Shown in pieces: positions 43,021 through 54,970 of a DNA stretch of 64,000 nt (within the stretch, counting starts at the first letter, position 1; each line of letters opens with the position of its first letter). The position numbers and the translations under genes are program-made. Origin of the DNA: Maylandia zebra (Eukaryota > Chordata > Actinopteri > Cichliformes > Cichlidae); NCBI RefSeq assembly GCF_041146795.1, contig NC_135184.1, forward strand, positions 4,652,967 through 4,716,966. The letters are read 5' to 3'. The notes under the pieces are model-generated. The model had not been told where the DNA came from, did no database searches, and was given only the letters and a program-made list of their open reading frames with translations.

Positions 43021-44237
43021 AGATTGATGTGGGGGTAGGGACAGGCTTAGGGCGTCGGGGGATTCCCCAGGAGCATCTTCCGTGGAGGGCTCAACCCGGG
43101 GTTGCGGTCATGGCCTGTTTAGGGCTCTGTTGGCTCTTAGGTGACGGTTTCCTCGTGGATGCGTGCAGTGGGCCTAGGGGAGGGTCTGTGCTGACGGACA
43201 TGGGTTACTGACCTGGTAGCCTGGCTGCCCCTGGGTGGGTCCGGGACGGGCGTGGGGTTCTGGGGGTGCGCCTTCTTCTTGGCTGGGGCCCTGGCTGGGC
43301 CTTGGGGTTTGGGTCCTGGTTGGTGTGTCGCCGGGGTTGTTGGCGAGCGGGTGTATGGGGGCCCAGCCCTGGCGCAGGGTGCCGCCAGAGCCACCTGGGG
43401 GACTCTTCAACTGGTGGGGGGGTGTTACATCTTGCAGGAGGTCTCCTCTCTCCAGGAACTCACTCTGCAGGAGGGGGAGATATAGGAGAGGTGGAGGAAC
43501 ATCTCAGCCTGGGTGTCTATTGTCTTGTGTAGTCTGGAAGCTGAGTGGATGACAGAGTGGGTGCAGTTTTCTCTGTGGTGGGGTCGGGTGGGCTGTCCCG
43601 GGCTCTGTGGGGCCGGGCGGCGCTGCTGAACCGGTCCGGATGGGCCTGGGCCCCCTTTCCCTGGTGGGTTGCAGAGTATGGGGGTGCCTACTGGGGTCAG
43701 CGGGGGAGCTGGCCCCAGGGAGGGGTCACTTGCCCCTCCCTTCCTTCCCTCCCCATCTCCAGCTGCCTCAGTCTTCCCGCTCCACCACAATCACCCACAC
43801 ATGTAGGTCCTTGGGGTAAAGGTGTGTCACCAGGGTGCAGGTAAGGCATCCCCCCCTCTGTCCCCTTCTGGCTGCCTGTCCCTCAATTTTATCCCACAAC
43901 TTAGACATTACTCACACTCTCATAACACATACATATAGGATCTTGGGGGTGTGCACACTACACGGCATCCAGAAGACCTTTAGGGTGTACAACCTCACCC
44001 CTAGCATTGTTGCCCACCTCTCAATTTTAAATACACATAGACAATGAGGGCTATCAGGAGGGGCTATGCGCTTAACTGCTGCTCTCTGGCAGGTAGCTCC
44101 ATGCCCTCCTGGGTTTTAAATGCACTTTAGAACACACATGCATCAACACTACATATGAGCGGGCGGAGGGAGGTTTGGAGTCTTTGTATCTGTGGGTGCC
44201 TGTTTGTCTGTGTCTATGTCAGGTCGGGTATCAGAGG
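43021..44237 (+). mobile_element. L1-like LINE 3' UTR fragment, second copy
   Basis: Plus-strand sequence from 'gtgggggtagggacaggctt' to 'gtctatgtcaggtcgggtat' corresponds to the complement of 11,265 down to about 9,075, without the solo LTR (empty CCCAT site near 43,645) and with other small gaps. Both ends are truncated; no ORF2 codons. Open frames through it are GC-rich artefacts. Confidence 0.8.
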
Positions 44238-44965
44238 TCTTGGTCTCTTATGCTGATCCGATACCAATACTTTGTACAAAAACTTATTTTATTTATTGTA
44301 TCTCAAATTATAGCTTCATAATGATTACAGGACATCAGATTACTTGTTCTTATCACTTAAAAATGCAGAATTCATCATATAGAAATAAAGAAACTGAAGC
44401 TGTGCGCTATTTGAACACGTTGCCTGCCTGCAGCACTAAAGGACTCCGTGAGAGACGTCTGTCTCGCCCTAGCAGCATCTGTCCCTGTCCTCTCCTCCTC
44501 TTCTGTTCACCTCAACATACGCTCATCATATTCTGTGATATGATTTATTCTGAGGTGTTTGACAAGGTTAGTGATGTTGCCACAACACCTCACTTTCTTG
44601 CCACATGTATTGCAAACCATGTCTCAGCTGTTTGTGGAGGTAAAATACGTCCACACATGACTCCATTTATGCTCAGCCATTATTGTGAGTGCACACGCCA
44701 AGGGGCTGCGACACATTTATGCAGCCGTATTTCGCACATGACTATGAAAGGTGGAAGAGGAAGTAGTTCCTTCCTATGTAGACAATCCGAATGATATAGT
44801 TTCTTTCCACTGTATTCCTGTTAATGATAAACTACAAACTTACCCTAAATTACTAAAATATCGATATTTTATTATGAGAATCAATTCTAGAACATAAATG
44901 ACTGGTATCGTACGAATCGGTATTTCAGTATCGAGCTGCACATTACTATGCGATACCCTCACGAG
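44238..44965. other. Unassigned AT-rich repeat-like stretch
   Basis: Starts 'gatccgataccaatac' and ends '...ggtatttcagtatcgagctg..', loosely similar to the 'gataccgatatc' ends of the hAT element at 57,869-59,578, so probably a diverged transposon. The inner open frames are broken and unrecognised. Confidence 0.35.
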
Positions 44966-45183
44966 CAGTGTTGGTCAAGTTACTTGAAAAAAGTAATCAG
45001 TAACTAATTACTGATTACTTCCCCAAAAAGTAATCCCGTTACTTTACTGATTACTTATTTTCGAAAGTAATTAATTACTTAGTTACTTAGTTACTTTTTA
45101 AAAACACGATTTACAACCTGAATAGGTAATAAAGCGATAGATCTTTCAGCCCAATTCTACTTTTTCTGCATAATCCATCATAC

Positions 45184-45223
<40 letters not shown>

Positions 45224-46168
45224 GATTGGATTTATATAGCGCTTTTCAAGGCACCCAAAGCGCTTTACAATGCCACTATTCATTCACTCTCACATTCATA
45301 CACTGGTGGAGGCAAGCTACGGTTGTAGCCACAGCTGCCCTGGGGCAGACTGACAGAAGCGAGGCTGCCATATCGCGCCATCGGCCCCTCTGTAATCAAA
45401 TGGAAAAGTCTCTTTTTAAAACTTGTTTTATTAGTTTTAATCTTTTAACTTTATGCATCAAGCAAAAATTTAATTATATGCAACATTCTCTGACTTGAAT
45501 AAATTAGTTTAACATTTAAACCTATTTTCTGCACATTCCAGCACATAAAAGAAAATAGTTTTTGTGTTTACACTCACTCTTTCAAATAGATGCAAGTAAA
45601 ACACAGCAGAAAATAAATAAAGTCAAAGACTCAGCGGTCCTGTTGCTCTATTTTCACCTGTAAAGCAGGAGTGGGGTAGGCGGAGGTTTACCCTGGTGCA
45701 GGTGTGCCGCGGTCAGTTGAAGAATCCATGAGTTTCTCTGTGAATTTCCCATTACGTCGTTGCGCACTCGGTGCTTGCTTGGAAGTTTAGGGGGTTTTTT
45801 CGCTGTAAAAAGAAGTTTTCTTCCCACACACAACGGACACTAATGTTTTTGTCACTTTTTATGGAATCAAACTCAAAGTAAGGTCAGTACTTCCACGCTT
45901 TAAACGCTGCACGCTCATACTCTCTCCGCACTCGATATATGATCCATTGTTGATCTGCACACAGCTGTTGTCACTAACGGCGCACTCGCTTACGTCACTG
46001 TCGTGAGCCATTCTCGCAAAAAATCACGGTTTTAGTAACGCAGTAACGTAGCGTTCCTACGGGAAAGTAACGGTAATCTAATTACCGTTTTTGCAATAGT
46101 AATCCCTTACTTTACTCGTTACTTGAAAAAAGTAATCAGATTACAGAACGCGTTACTGCCCATCTCTG
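44966..46168. mobile_element. hAT-type non-autonomous element
   Basis: Ends 'cagtgttggtcaagttactt' and 'gcgttactgcccatctctg' with an exact 8-base duplication CTCACGAG (44,958-44,965; 46,169-46,176). Rich in 'gtaatc/gattac' motifs. No transposase. It contains a (TAA)n tract and a SINE fragment at 45,184-45,394. Confidence 0.9.
45184..45394 (-). mobile_element. SINE fragment with (TAA)n, nested in the hAT element
   Basis: Begins with about 12 TAA units, then 'tttatatagcgcttttcaag' and 'ggcaagctacggttgtag...ctgccctggggcagactgacag', matching 58,850-59,000 of the full SINE in the same orientation. The tRNA-like head is missing. Confidence 0.7.
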
Positions 46169-46176
46169 CTCACGAG

Positions 46177-47699
46177 GGGCGACCAGGATTTCAAAAAGGT
46201 TTGATTTTCTTTCAACCATACGATTGCTGATTGGGAGCTGGTCGTGAGGTGTTAATCACTTCTTGTTACCCCATGTATACTACAAGACACACGATTAAGG
46301 CGAAACTCGGGCCGATCCCCAAAACGGTCGACGGCACAACTGAAAAATCATCTCAAAATGGGCCGAAAATCACACACTGTATGCCCAGCTTAAGTGAAGA
46401 ACAGATTAGCTGTATACTGAGGAGGGTCAACCAACATTCTCAGCCCTGCCAGGTTAACCCTTTAACAACTTAGCGTTGTGTGTAGAGATTGAAAATCTCT
46501 CCTTTGATTTTTTCCTCGTACTTTGTTTTTTGGTCTTTTCGTCAAGTCTGTCTTCGTACGGACCTGCCGAGTTCTTCGTCGTTTTGTACATAACTGTTTT
46601 TGGGGCAAATAAAATGCAAGTAGGGATTAAAACCTCAGAATTAATGATTACCGGTGCTGGAAATGCTAGTGTTTGATGCAGTGTCTTGATGTTGTTGCCA
46701 CGGGTACCCACAAAGCAATGCGCGAAAGTCACGTGGTCTGTCAATCTCTGTTGACTAAGAACCAAAAGGCTTAATACTAGTGATGGGATTTTCGGCTCTT
46801 TTTAGAGAACCGGCTCTTTCGGCTCGGCTCACTAAAAAGAGCCGGCTCTGGAAATAAAGACATAAAATCAGGACTGACAGAGATGGGGAAGAAGTCTCAT
46901 TGTGACAAGTAAAGTTTATCTTGCCTGGCTGGGCAGCTCTCCTGGTGCTCAGCACCCCCAAAGCTCTGATCCTAGAATCGCCCCTGAGTAGTGGAGAAGT
47001 CCAGTGATATCTGATCAGGTCATTTCTAGTTGAACATGGCAGTGTGAAGACTGATGTGGCTTCTTCTGAGGCTTATCTTCAACCCAAACAATTGTGTGAA
47101 ATTTTGACTCAATGTTTTATCAAAGCTGCCCAACCTGTGACCCAACAGGATTAGTCAAGCTGTGGAGTGAACTGAAGAACCCGGCACATCATCATCCCAA
47201 CTCCTGAGTCATGACTTTTGCACCAATATTTGGTCACAATAACCCGATTTACGAACCTACAGCTTTTACACAGAAGTTGATTATGAAAATAACCCAGCAT
47301 TTTTTAGTGTGTATGAAAAGTTTGGAATAATCTGTAAATGAGACATATAACTTTAACAGTTATAACCAGCATAATCCACTTAACCTGCCAATGAAATAAC
47401 AGTTACTGACTCATAAACACACGACTCAATCATATGAAACTCCGTGACAGCGGCAATGTTTTGCAATCACCCCCTTACAAATATCCACTGTGGGCTAAGG
47501 GCATGGTCACTGAAGCAAAGTTCCTTTGAGTGCACTTGATTATTGTCTCTAGACGTCCTGAGAACAAGTCAGAGGATGAAAATTTAAACACCTCCTGCTA
47601 TGAACAATAAAGGCATGTGCCCTATATTGTCACACATGAGACAAGAGTATAAGAACTAACTGTCAAAAGCAACTTGAAAAACAAACAGGTGACGAAGGA
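46177..47699. other. No gene; one hAT-like scrap
   Basis: 46,780-46,860 carries 'tagtgatgggattttcggct' with repeated 'ggctctttcggctc' and 'gagccggctct', a known style of hAT terminus. Otherwise no credible coding sequence. Confidence 0.4.
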
Positions 47700-48053
47700 A
47701 GAGACGTTATAAATCTCTGTTATTGTTGCTCGGTTTTCTTTTAGGAGCATTTGGAATTTTCTGTTTTGTAACTAAAAATATAAAAAATAAATGGACTACA
47801 TTTGTTCTCAGCTCAGTTTTGAAAAGTTATTCACTATGTTCTCTCTTTATATGGAGTATTTTAAATACTGAAACAAATAAAAAGATGAATTAATTTCGCA
47901 GACTTAGATTATTTTAAAAGACCTTTTAAAACACACTGTTTAAAACTGTTTAAAATGCGAAGCAAGCTCTGTTATAAGAAGTACTAATCACACATCTTTC
48001 CTCTTCTTAGAATTAATCATAGCCTGATAATCCTCCCTCCTCTTCCTGCTCTC

Positions 48054-48063
48054 TGACTCAGCA
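48054..48063 (+). promoter_or_regulatory. Maf/AP-1-like site TGACTCAGCA, TRIM gene 4
   Basis: Same conserved upstream block as genes 2 and 3; 180 bases before the ATG. The farther upstream sequence (47,700-47,960) matches 2,925-3,190. Confidence 0.5.
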
Positions 48064-48201
48064 CCTACTGTCTGCCCATATATTTCCTTCTTCCCTCCCC
48101 TTCAGGTCTGCACTTTGAACATGGCTGTAATCAACGTGCAGCGACGCAGAAGAGCTAACTCATGTTGTTTAGATAAGAGCTCCGAATGCTTTCAATTATA
48201 A

Positions 48202-48211
48202 GGAAGTGAAA
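48202..48211 (+). promoter_or_regulatory. ETS-IRF composite / ISRE-like site GGAAGTGAAA, gene 4
   Basis: Third copy of the motif, 32 bases before the ATG and preceded by TATAA as in the other genes. Confidence 0.55.
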
Positions 48212-48242
48212 CTCACAAAGTCACTGATACTGAGATGGGGAA

Positions 48243-49920
48243 ATGGCGCAGAAAGGAGTTCAGCTGGACCAAGAAACTTTCTCTTGTTCGATCTGTTTGG
48301 ATCTGCTGAAGGAGCCAGTGACTATTCCGTGTGGACACAGCTACTGCATGAACTGTATTAATGGCTTTTGGGATGGAGAGGAGGAGAAGAAAACCTGCAG
48401 CTGCCCTCAGTGCAGACAGACTTTCACAGCGAGGCCTGTCCTGGTGAAAAACACCATGTTAGCAGTTTTAGTGGAGGAGCTGAAGAAGACTGGACTCCAA
48501 GCTGCTCCTGCTGATCACTGCTATGCTGGACCTGAAGATGTGGCCTGTGATTTCTGCAATGGAAGAAAAATGAAAGCTGTGAAATCATGTCTGGTGTGTT
48601 TGGTCTCTTACTGTGAGAAACACCTTCAGCCTCATTATGATGTGGCTCCATTAAAGAAACACAAGCTGGTGGAGCCCTCCAAGAAGCTCCAGGAGAACAT
48701 CTGCTCTCGTCATGATGAGGTGATGAAGATGTTCTGCCGTACTGATCAGCAGAGTATCTGTTATCTCTGCTCTGTGGATGAACATAAAGGCCACGACACA
48801 GTCTCAGCTGCAGCAGAAAGGACTGAGAGGCAGAGAGAGCTGGAGGTGAGTCGACAAAACATCCAGCAGAGAATCCAGGACAGAGAGAAAGATGTGAAGC
48901 TGCTTCAACAGGAGGTGGAGGCCATCAATCAGTCTGCTGATCAAACAGTGGAGCACAGTGAGAAGATCTTCACTGAGCTGATCCATCTCATCCAGAAAAG
49001 AAGCTCTGATGTGAAGCAGCAGATCAGATCCCAGCAGGAAACTGAAGTGAGTCGAGTCAAAGAGCTTCAGGAGAAGCTGGAGCAGGAGATCACTGAGCTG
49101 AAGAGGAAAGATGCTGAGCTGAAGCAGCTCTCACACACAGAGGATCACATCCAGTTTCTACACAACTACCCCTCACTGTCAGCACTCAGTGAGTCTACAG
49201 ACTCATCCAGCATCAATATCCGTCCTCTGAGCTACTTTGAGGATGTGACAGCAGCTGTGTCAGAGGTCAGAGATAAACTACAGGACATTCTGAGAGAGGA
49301 ATGGACAAACATCTCACTGACAGTCACTGAAGTGGATGTTTTACTGTCAGATCCACCAGCAGAGCCAAAGACCAGAGCTGGATTCTTAAAATATTCATGT
49401 AAAATCTCACTGGATCCAAACACAGCACACAAACAGCTGTTATTATCAGACGAGAACAGAAAAGTAACATTCATGTATCATCAACAATCCTTTTTGGATC
49501 ATCCAGACATTTACTGGATGGTGGCAGGTCCTGAGTAGAGAGAGCCTGACCGGACGTTGTTACTGGGAGGTGGTGAGGAGAGGGGGAGTTTTTGTAGCAG
49601 TTGCATATAGGAATATCAGCAGAGCAGGGACTCGAAATGAATGTGGATTTGGTCGTAATGACAAGTCTTGGGCACTAGATTGTTCCAAAAATAGTTACAC
49701 ATTTTGGCATAACAACACTGAAATTCCCATTTCAGGTCCTTGTTCCTCCAGAGTAGGAGTGTACCTGGATCACAGAGCAGGTATTTTGTCCTTCTACAGC
49801 GTCTCTGAAACCATGACTCTCCTCCACAGAGTCCAGACCACATTCACTCAGCCGCTCTACGTTGGGCTTAGACTTTACACCAATTATGGAGATATTGCTG
49901 AATTCATTAAACTGAAATAG
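48243..49920 (+). pseudogene. TRIM gene 4, frameshifted in B30.2
   Basis: The first 431 codons give intact RING, B-boxes, coiled coil and PRY (start MAQKGVQLDQ). Near 49,508 two bases are missing relative to gene 1 ('ccagac' runs into 'atttact' instead of 'agatttact'). The frame then reads IYWMVAGPE and stops at 49,536-49,538. The remaining B30.2 is undamaged in the +1-shifted frame to the stop at 49,918-49,920. This single lesion is very young, or is a sequencing error, or the truncated RING-B-box-coiled-coil protein is itself made. Differences from gene 2: no LKQL insertion; B-box1 segment CNGRKMKAVKSC. Function as in its paralogues if intact. Confidence 0.85.
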
Positions 49921-50276
49921 ACCGAAGACTTTCATATTGTGGGTTTAAATCTATATTTTAGTTTCCATTTTATTTTCTCTCCATCATTTCTGCACCGAGA
50001 TCAGCTGTCTGTCAAACATTATGGGTGGTACTTTGACATCTTCATTTTGTTCTCTTGATGTTTTTGAGTTTTTAAAGGGGATCCTTCCTGTGTTTGTTTG
50101 TCCATTGAAGGTACCAGTGATCGATATGAATTTTATTTACACAAATATTTCTCCACCTGTTTTTGTCTTCTACTTCATGGGCTTTAACAGAGAAATTAGC
50201 AGAACATTCTTTGTCAAGCAGTTTTTTTTGTCTTTACTTTAGAAAGAAACAAATACATTTATCTGTTTGGTATATT
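49921..50276 (+). other. 3' flank of TRIM gene 4
   Basis: Shares blocks with the other TRIM 3' flanks ('gactttcatattgtgggttt', 'attatgggtgg'). No further gene. Confidence 0.45.
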
Positions 50277-50277
<1 letters not shown>

Positions 50278-50344
<67 letters not shown>

Positions 50345-50455
50345 TATATATACACATACATACACAAAGCTGTGTAAACCAACTATAAATAACTAATCTA
50401 AACTTATATACATTAAATACAGAAATGAAATGAGGTGGAATGAATACTACAGAAT
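50278..50455. repeat. (CA)n microsatellite plus inverted copy of the ZNF 3' flank
   Basis: (CA)n at 50,278-50,341, then 'tatatacacatacatacaca' through 'gaaatgaggtggaatgaata', which is the complement of 41,755-41,918. Confidence 0.8.
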
Positions 50456-50569
50456 GTACATAAGGTGCAGCTGCAGTTTGGCAGTGGGAGCAGTGTGACA
50501 TAATATAATCTGAATGCTTATTTGCTGATTATATTGTTTTATGGATAAGAGAGGCCCAACTCTGAGTAC

Positions 50570-50862
50570 AGTCTGTGCCAAAAGTACTGACAGGAAACTG
50601 CATGCTTTTGCAGAGAACATGAGTTGCGGGCAGAAAGTGAAACTAAGTAGGGTGTTTGATCGAAACTTAAAGTGTGTGTGACGTCTAGAGGAAGTATATA
50701 AATAACTAGGCTTCCTGCTTGTGCTTCAGACCTGAGCTTGTGTGTTCGTGTGTTCAGGTCTCCCTTCCCGGTAACGTAAAATAAAGATCATTTTTTGAGT
50801 TTGACCACTTTGAGCTGTGTCTTTCTTTGCCGTAAGGAATACAAAGAACTGGGATTTAATAC
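50570..50862 (+). mobile_element. LTR-like sequence (candidate)
   Basis: Contains a TATA box (agtatataaata near 50,694) followed about 85 bases later by AATAAA (50,780) and a T/G-rich stretch, the arrangement of U3-R-U5. Ends and target duplication are not clear. Confidence 0.35.
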
Positions 50863-50865
50863 AGG

Positions 50866-52353
50866 TCAACTGTTTAGAAGGGAGATGGCGAGGGGAAAGA
50901 AACTGTTCCTGTGTCGGGTGGTCCTGGTCTGCAGGCTTCTGTACCGTCTGCCAGAAGGCAGCAGGTCAAAAAGTCTGTGTCCAGGGTGTGAGGGGTCTGT
51001 GATGATTTTCCCTGCCCGTTTCCTGGTTCTTGAGAGGTACAGCTCCTGGATGGAGGGCAGGGGGGCGCCGATGATCCTTTCTGCTGCCTGTACAGTCTGC
51101 TGCAGTCTGCTCCTGTCCTGTTTAGTGGCTGCACCATACCAGACTGTGATGGAGGAGCACAGGACAGACTCAATGACTGAAGTGTAGAACTGGATCAGCA
51201 GCTCCTGTGGAAGACTGTACTTCCCCAGTTGTCTCAGGAAGTACATCCTCTGCTGGGTCCTTTTGAGGATGGAGTTGATGTTGGTCTCCCACTTCAGGTC
51301 CTGGGAGATGGTGGTACCCAGGAACTTCAAGATCTTCACAGTAGACACCGGGCTGTCTGATATGGTAAGGGGGAGCAGAGTTAAGGGATGTCTCCTGAAG
51401 TCCAATTGTAGTGGCAATTCCTTTTGTTTGACCAACCAAACATCCCGCAATTAAAAGTCCACAAGCCACTGCTGCACTGCGATAATATTCCGTATGCAGG
51501 CAAAAGAAGTCCACTGTCCAAACTTGAAAGTTGCGTTTTTATGGTTTATTCATCCAGTTTGGCAATAACAAGATCCATTTTTAGTTACTTCCTGCTGCTT
51601 CTCCTGCTCTGGTAAAAACCCATAGGCTCACCCCAGTGCATACTGGTCCTATACCAGTCTCTTTATTTATAGAAACAAAATGGCCCTACAGCTTTTACTG
51701 ACTAATTTAACAAGGTAACATCAAACAAACAAAACATTGAAACAAATATTAACCTACAAATAAACTTGTAAATAAACCCCAAAATATAAGTAAACTAACA
51801 ACAAACTTTAACTAATTTCAAAAATAATAAAAAATAAAGAACAAATAGCTCCAACACCACTGTCATCTCTACAGTCTTAAGAGTGTTCAGCTCCAGACTG
51901 TGCTGACTGCACCAGAGTACCAGCTGCTTAACGTCCTGTCGGTATGTAGATTCATCACCATCTTGAATGAGGCCAGTGACGGTGGTGACATCTGCAAACT
52001 TTAGGAGTTTAACAGCAGAGTTCTTGGAGGTGCAGTCATTAGTGTAGAAGGAGGACACATCCTTGAGGGGCACCAATACTGAGGGACCGAGTTTCAGAGG
52101 TGATCTCCCCCAGCCTCACTTGCTGCTTCCTGTCTGTCAGGCTGGTGATCCACTGACAGGCAGCTGGTGACACACTGAGCTGGGATAGTTTGGAGGAGAG
52201 AAGTTCAGGCACGATGGTGTTAAAAGCCAAACTAAAGTCCACAAACAGGACCATGGCATAAGTTCCCGGGCGGTCGAGGTGTTGCAGGATGTAATGCAGC
52301 CACATGTGATATGAGACTAACTTCACTGGAGGACTAATTATAATATATAACAA
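50866..52353 (-). pseudogene. Decayed L2-clade LINE reverse transcriptase, with an insert
   Basis: Minus strand: [46 protein letters not shown] (catalytic DD changed to DV), then after about 430 bases of foreign sequence (about 51,420-51,850) TISDSPVSTVKILKFLGTTI, QRMYFLRQLGKYSL and RHRNSFFPLAISLLNS to the stop at 50,866. Several frame changes. A different L2 subfamily from the copy at 32,450-36,745. The foreign insert begins 'tggcaattcctttt' and ends 'agctccaaca'; an LTR is possible but no clean target repeat is seen. Confidence 0.75.
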
Positions 52354-52582
52354 TATAAATATAGTATTGACTGTTGTTGTGATTTGGCGCTATATAAATA
52401 AAATTAATTAATTTAATTTAATAAGCACTGGGTCTTCTGAATGTGGATCCATCATCAAAAAAACAGCATGTGGAAAAAGCAATAACAGAATGAAAAGAAT
52501 GGGTGTCATTACTTTACATGTTTAGACAGTCTGTTCCAGTTGTGCTGCAGAATATTACAGACTGTTTAAGTCAATACTTGGC

Positions 52583-52902
52583 TTGGATCACTGGGGAACT
52601 AAAATTCTTTATTCGGGTTTCTGCAAAGCACTGGACTGTTTGGAAGGACTTTTATTTGGACTACGAATGACCCGAGGAGGGCAGCAGTGCGCCAGTTCTA
52701 CTCGAAATTCTAATAGAAGAAGTATAGCGGAAATGACGTCACTCAAACTCCACAACAAACAAACAACAGTGGTTTGAGAGTTTTTCAAGGTAGAAATCTG
52801 CTCGGAGGTTAAGAAACAATCGACCAGGGTGAGATCAACCATCAGCGCAGACTAAATTCAACCAGCAGCTCATCACATAAGTGCGTCCCTTTGATTTAAA
52901 CG
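52583..52902 (+). promoter_or_regulatory. Candidate promoter and non-coding first exon of zinc-finger gene B
   Basis: Copy of 25,577-25,896 with the CRE at 52,734-52,741 and the donor at 52,902/52,903. Confidence 0.4.
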
Positions 52903-53380
52903 GTAAGATTTTAGTATTAAACACGCGGACGAAAGAATCTGTGAGAGAAACCTTCAACTCGCACCACGTGGTTGCCGTGCAGATGTTGTAGGTTATTTAT
53001 TTTAAAAACTGTGGAACGCGCGGTACTTGAGCTCTTTCTGGTCGTACGCAGGAAATCTCCTTTTTTAAAAGATTAAATAACATAGCATTGTGGAGGTATG
53101 CAAAGACAGCGCCAGGGTTCTCGAGGCTCTTCTGGGAGCCTAAGTATAGAACCGAATAGTGGGATTGTAACGCGCTCTGAGGGTCTCGAAAAGCGCTATA
53201 TAAATGCATGCCATTATTCCATTATTAAGTCGACCATAAAAACGTCTCCCCGAGCGTGAGTCCTCTATGACGAGCTACCTTTCCTTATCGCCAGTGGGCT
53301 CGGCCACTATAAAGGGCTGGCGGGCTCGTTTCCCCGAGCAGCTCTGGATGGGAAGCACATCCAGACAAAGGCACCCCATA

Positions 53381-53652
53381 TATCATATAGGAGACACACA
53401 CATTGATATACACTAAATATTCATTTCATTTCTTTTTTGTGGTGCCCAAATTGATGCACCTGCTTGATTTTGTTTAAACAATTATTGCACACTTTCTGTA
53501 AATCCAGTAAACTTCTTTTCACTTCTCAAATATCACTGTGTGTGTCTCCTGTATGATATTTAACTGACATTTTTTATTGTAACAACCAACGATTTATACA
53601 GGAAAATAATGTCTATTAACAAGGTTGCCCAAACTTCTGCATCCCACTGTAT
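53381..53652 (-). mobile_element. Tc1/mariner-type non-autonomous element
   Basis: Right end 'caacttctgcatcccactg'-like (complement of cagtgggatgcagaagttt) followed by TA. Inner 'tatatcatataggagacaca' appears at the left and its complement near 53,540. Same family as 2,706-2,880. Left end truncated. Confidence 0.65.
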
Positions 53653-53741
53653 CAGTATATTTTGTCATTAGTATAATATGAAATAAATTCTACATGTGTC
53701 AAGTTGTGTGCCAACATTTGCTGTGTAGTAGAACTGAGACA

Positions 53742-54970
53742 TTAGTCATTATAAACATTTATTTGAAATAATATTAAAAGTCTCAAACAGAAAAACATTA
53801 AACATAAATATATAAAATATAAGAATTTACAGAGAGACAGGAATAAAAAGGACCAGCTGCTCTCCAGAGCAGGAACAAGGCTGAGGAGGAAATGCTCCAT
53901 TGGAGACTGGTGTGGCCTCTTCAGGGACTCCAGGATGGCCAGCTCCACCGCCGATGGACCGTCCTGGGACCCGTCCCTCATCTGCCTCGGAGCCGTCCTC
54001 CTCTGTGGGCCTGTAAAACAGCACAAAACACAAAGAAATGAGAAGGCTGCTACTAGATTTTAATTTCAACATTGAAAAAAAAAAAAAAAACAATAACAGG
54101 ATATAATCAGATTGGTTGTAGATATTTAGTAAAGGTGATCACAAGGGAATCCCACCGACTAAAAAGGTATCAGTGCTTGCTGTACATACCTGTGGGTGCA
54201 GCAGCAGGAGCTCAGGGACTGGGGATGCTCTGCTGCAGAATCAGTTGGTTCTATCAATACAGTATTAAATGTTAACAGGTTGGATATAATAATCGTAGAG
54301 TAGACAGTGGTCCCTCATTTATTGCAGGGGTTCTCAGAATAACTAGCCCCTGGTCACAGTTCTCACAATTGATTCTCAAAGTGCAAACCTTTGTAGATTG
54401 CAAAACGTAAAAGTATTATTATGCCGCGGTTTGTCTTCATCTGCCCGCCACTTTCGTGCGCCTTTTTCCCTCACGGTGCAGGTGTCTATTTCCGAATGAG
54501 GCGCATAGTTATGGGTGTTTTTGTGCTGTTTTTTCTATTGGACGCGATGGTTATCAAAACCAAACGTGATAAATTTGGCAAGCGCAGGAGATTTGTCAAT
54601 CAGGCTGCAGAATGCAATGCTGTACTGTGCAATAAAAAATCAGCGAAAAAGCAAAGCAGTGACGGATGAACAGCGGGACCACTGTGTGCTGTTTATTAAT
54701 AAACAATAAAATATATTCCTAAATGACAACATGCATAAAAGCAGAACGGTATTTGTACGTCAGTGGGAAAATAGCGGTGGCTTGCTAGCTTTTGTGCGGC
54801 TTCCCCGGGTCAGTGAAAACTTTCAAAAGAGAAATGAATGAACTTACCAGGTTGCCCAATCTCTTCACATATCTTCCTCCAAGCTCGGTCCTTTTTATTC
54901 CTGTCTCGGTACTGAAAGCAGCTGGTGTTGTACAGCTCCGAGTTGTTTGCTACCGCATTGATTAGCCTTC
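53742..54970 (-). pseudogene. MADF-BESS protein of a Harbinger-type transposon, three exons
   Basis: Minus strand. Exon 1 (from about 54,970 to 54,848) encodes a MADF domain: LINAVANNSELYNTSCFQYR, DRAWRKICEEIGQP, then a GTAAGT donor. Exon 2 is 54,250-54,190 (61 bases, AG acceptor, GTATGT donor). Exon 3 starts at 54,010 after TTTTACAG. Its spliced frame begins PTEEDGSEADEG, but the BESS-like segment AVELAILESLKRPHQSPMEH-FLLSLVPALE is in another frame, so a one-base shift has broken it. MADF proteins are the DNA-binding partners encoded by some PIF/Harbinger transposons; a host MADF gene is less likely here. Confidence 0.6.

Noticed and set aside
50277-50396. Thr-His repeat protein frame
   Set aside because: Translation of a (CA)n microsatellite.
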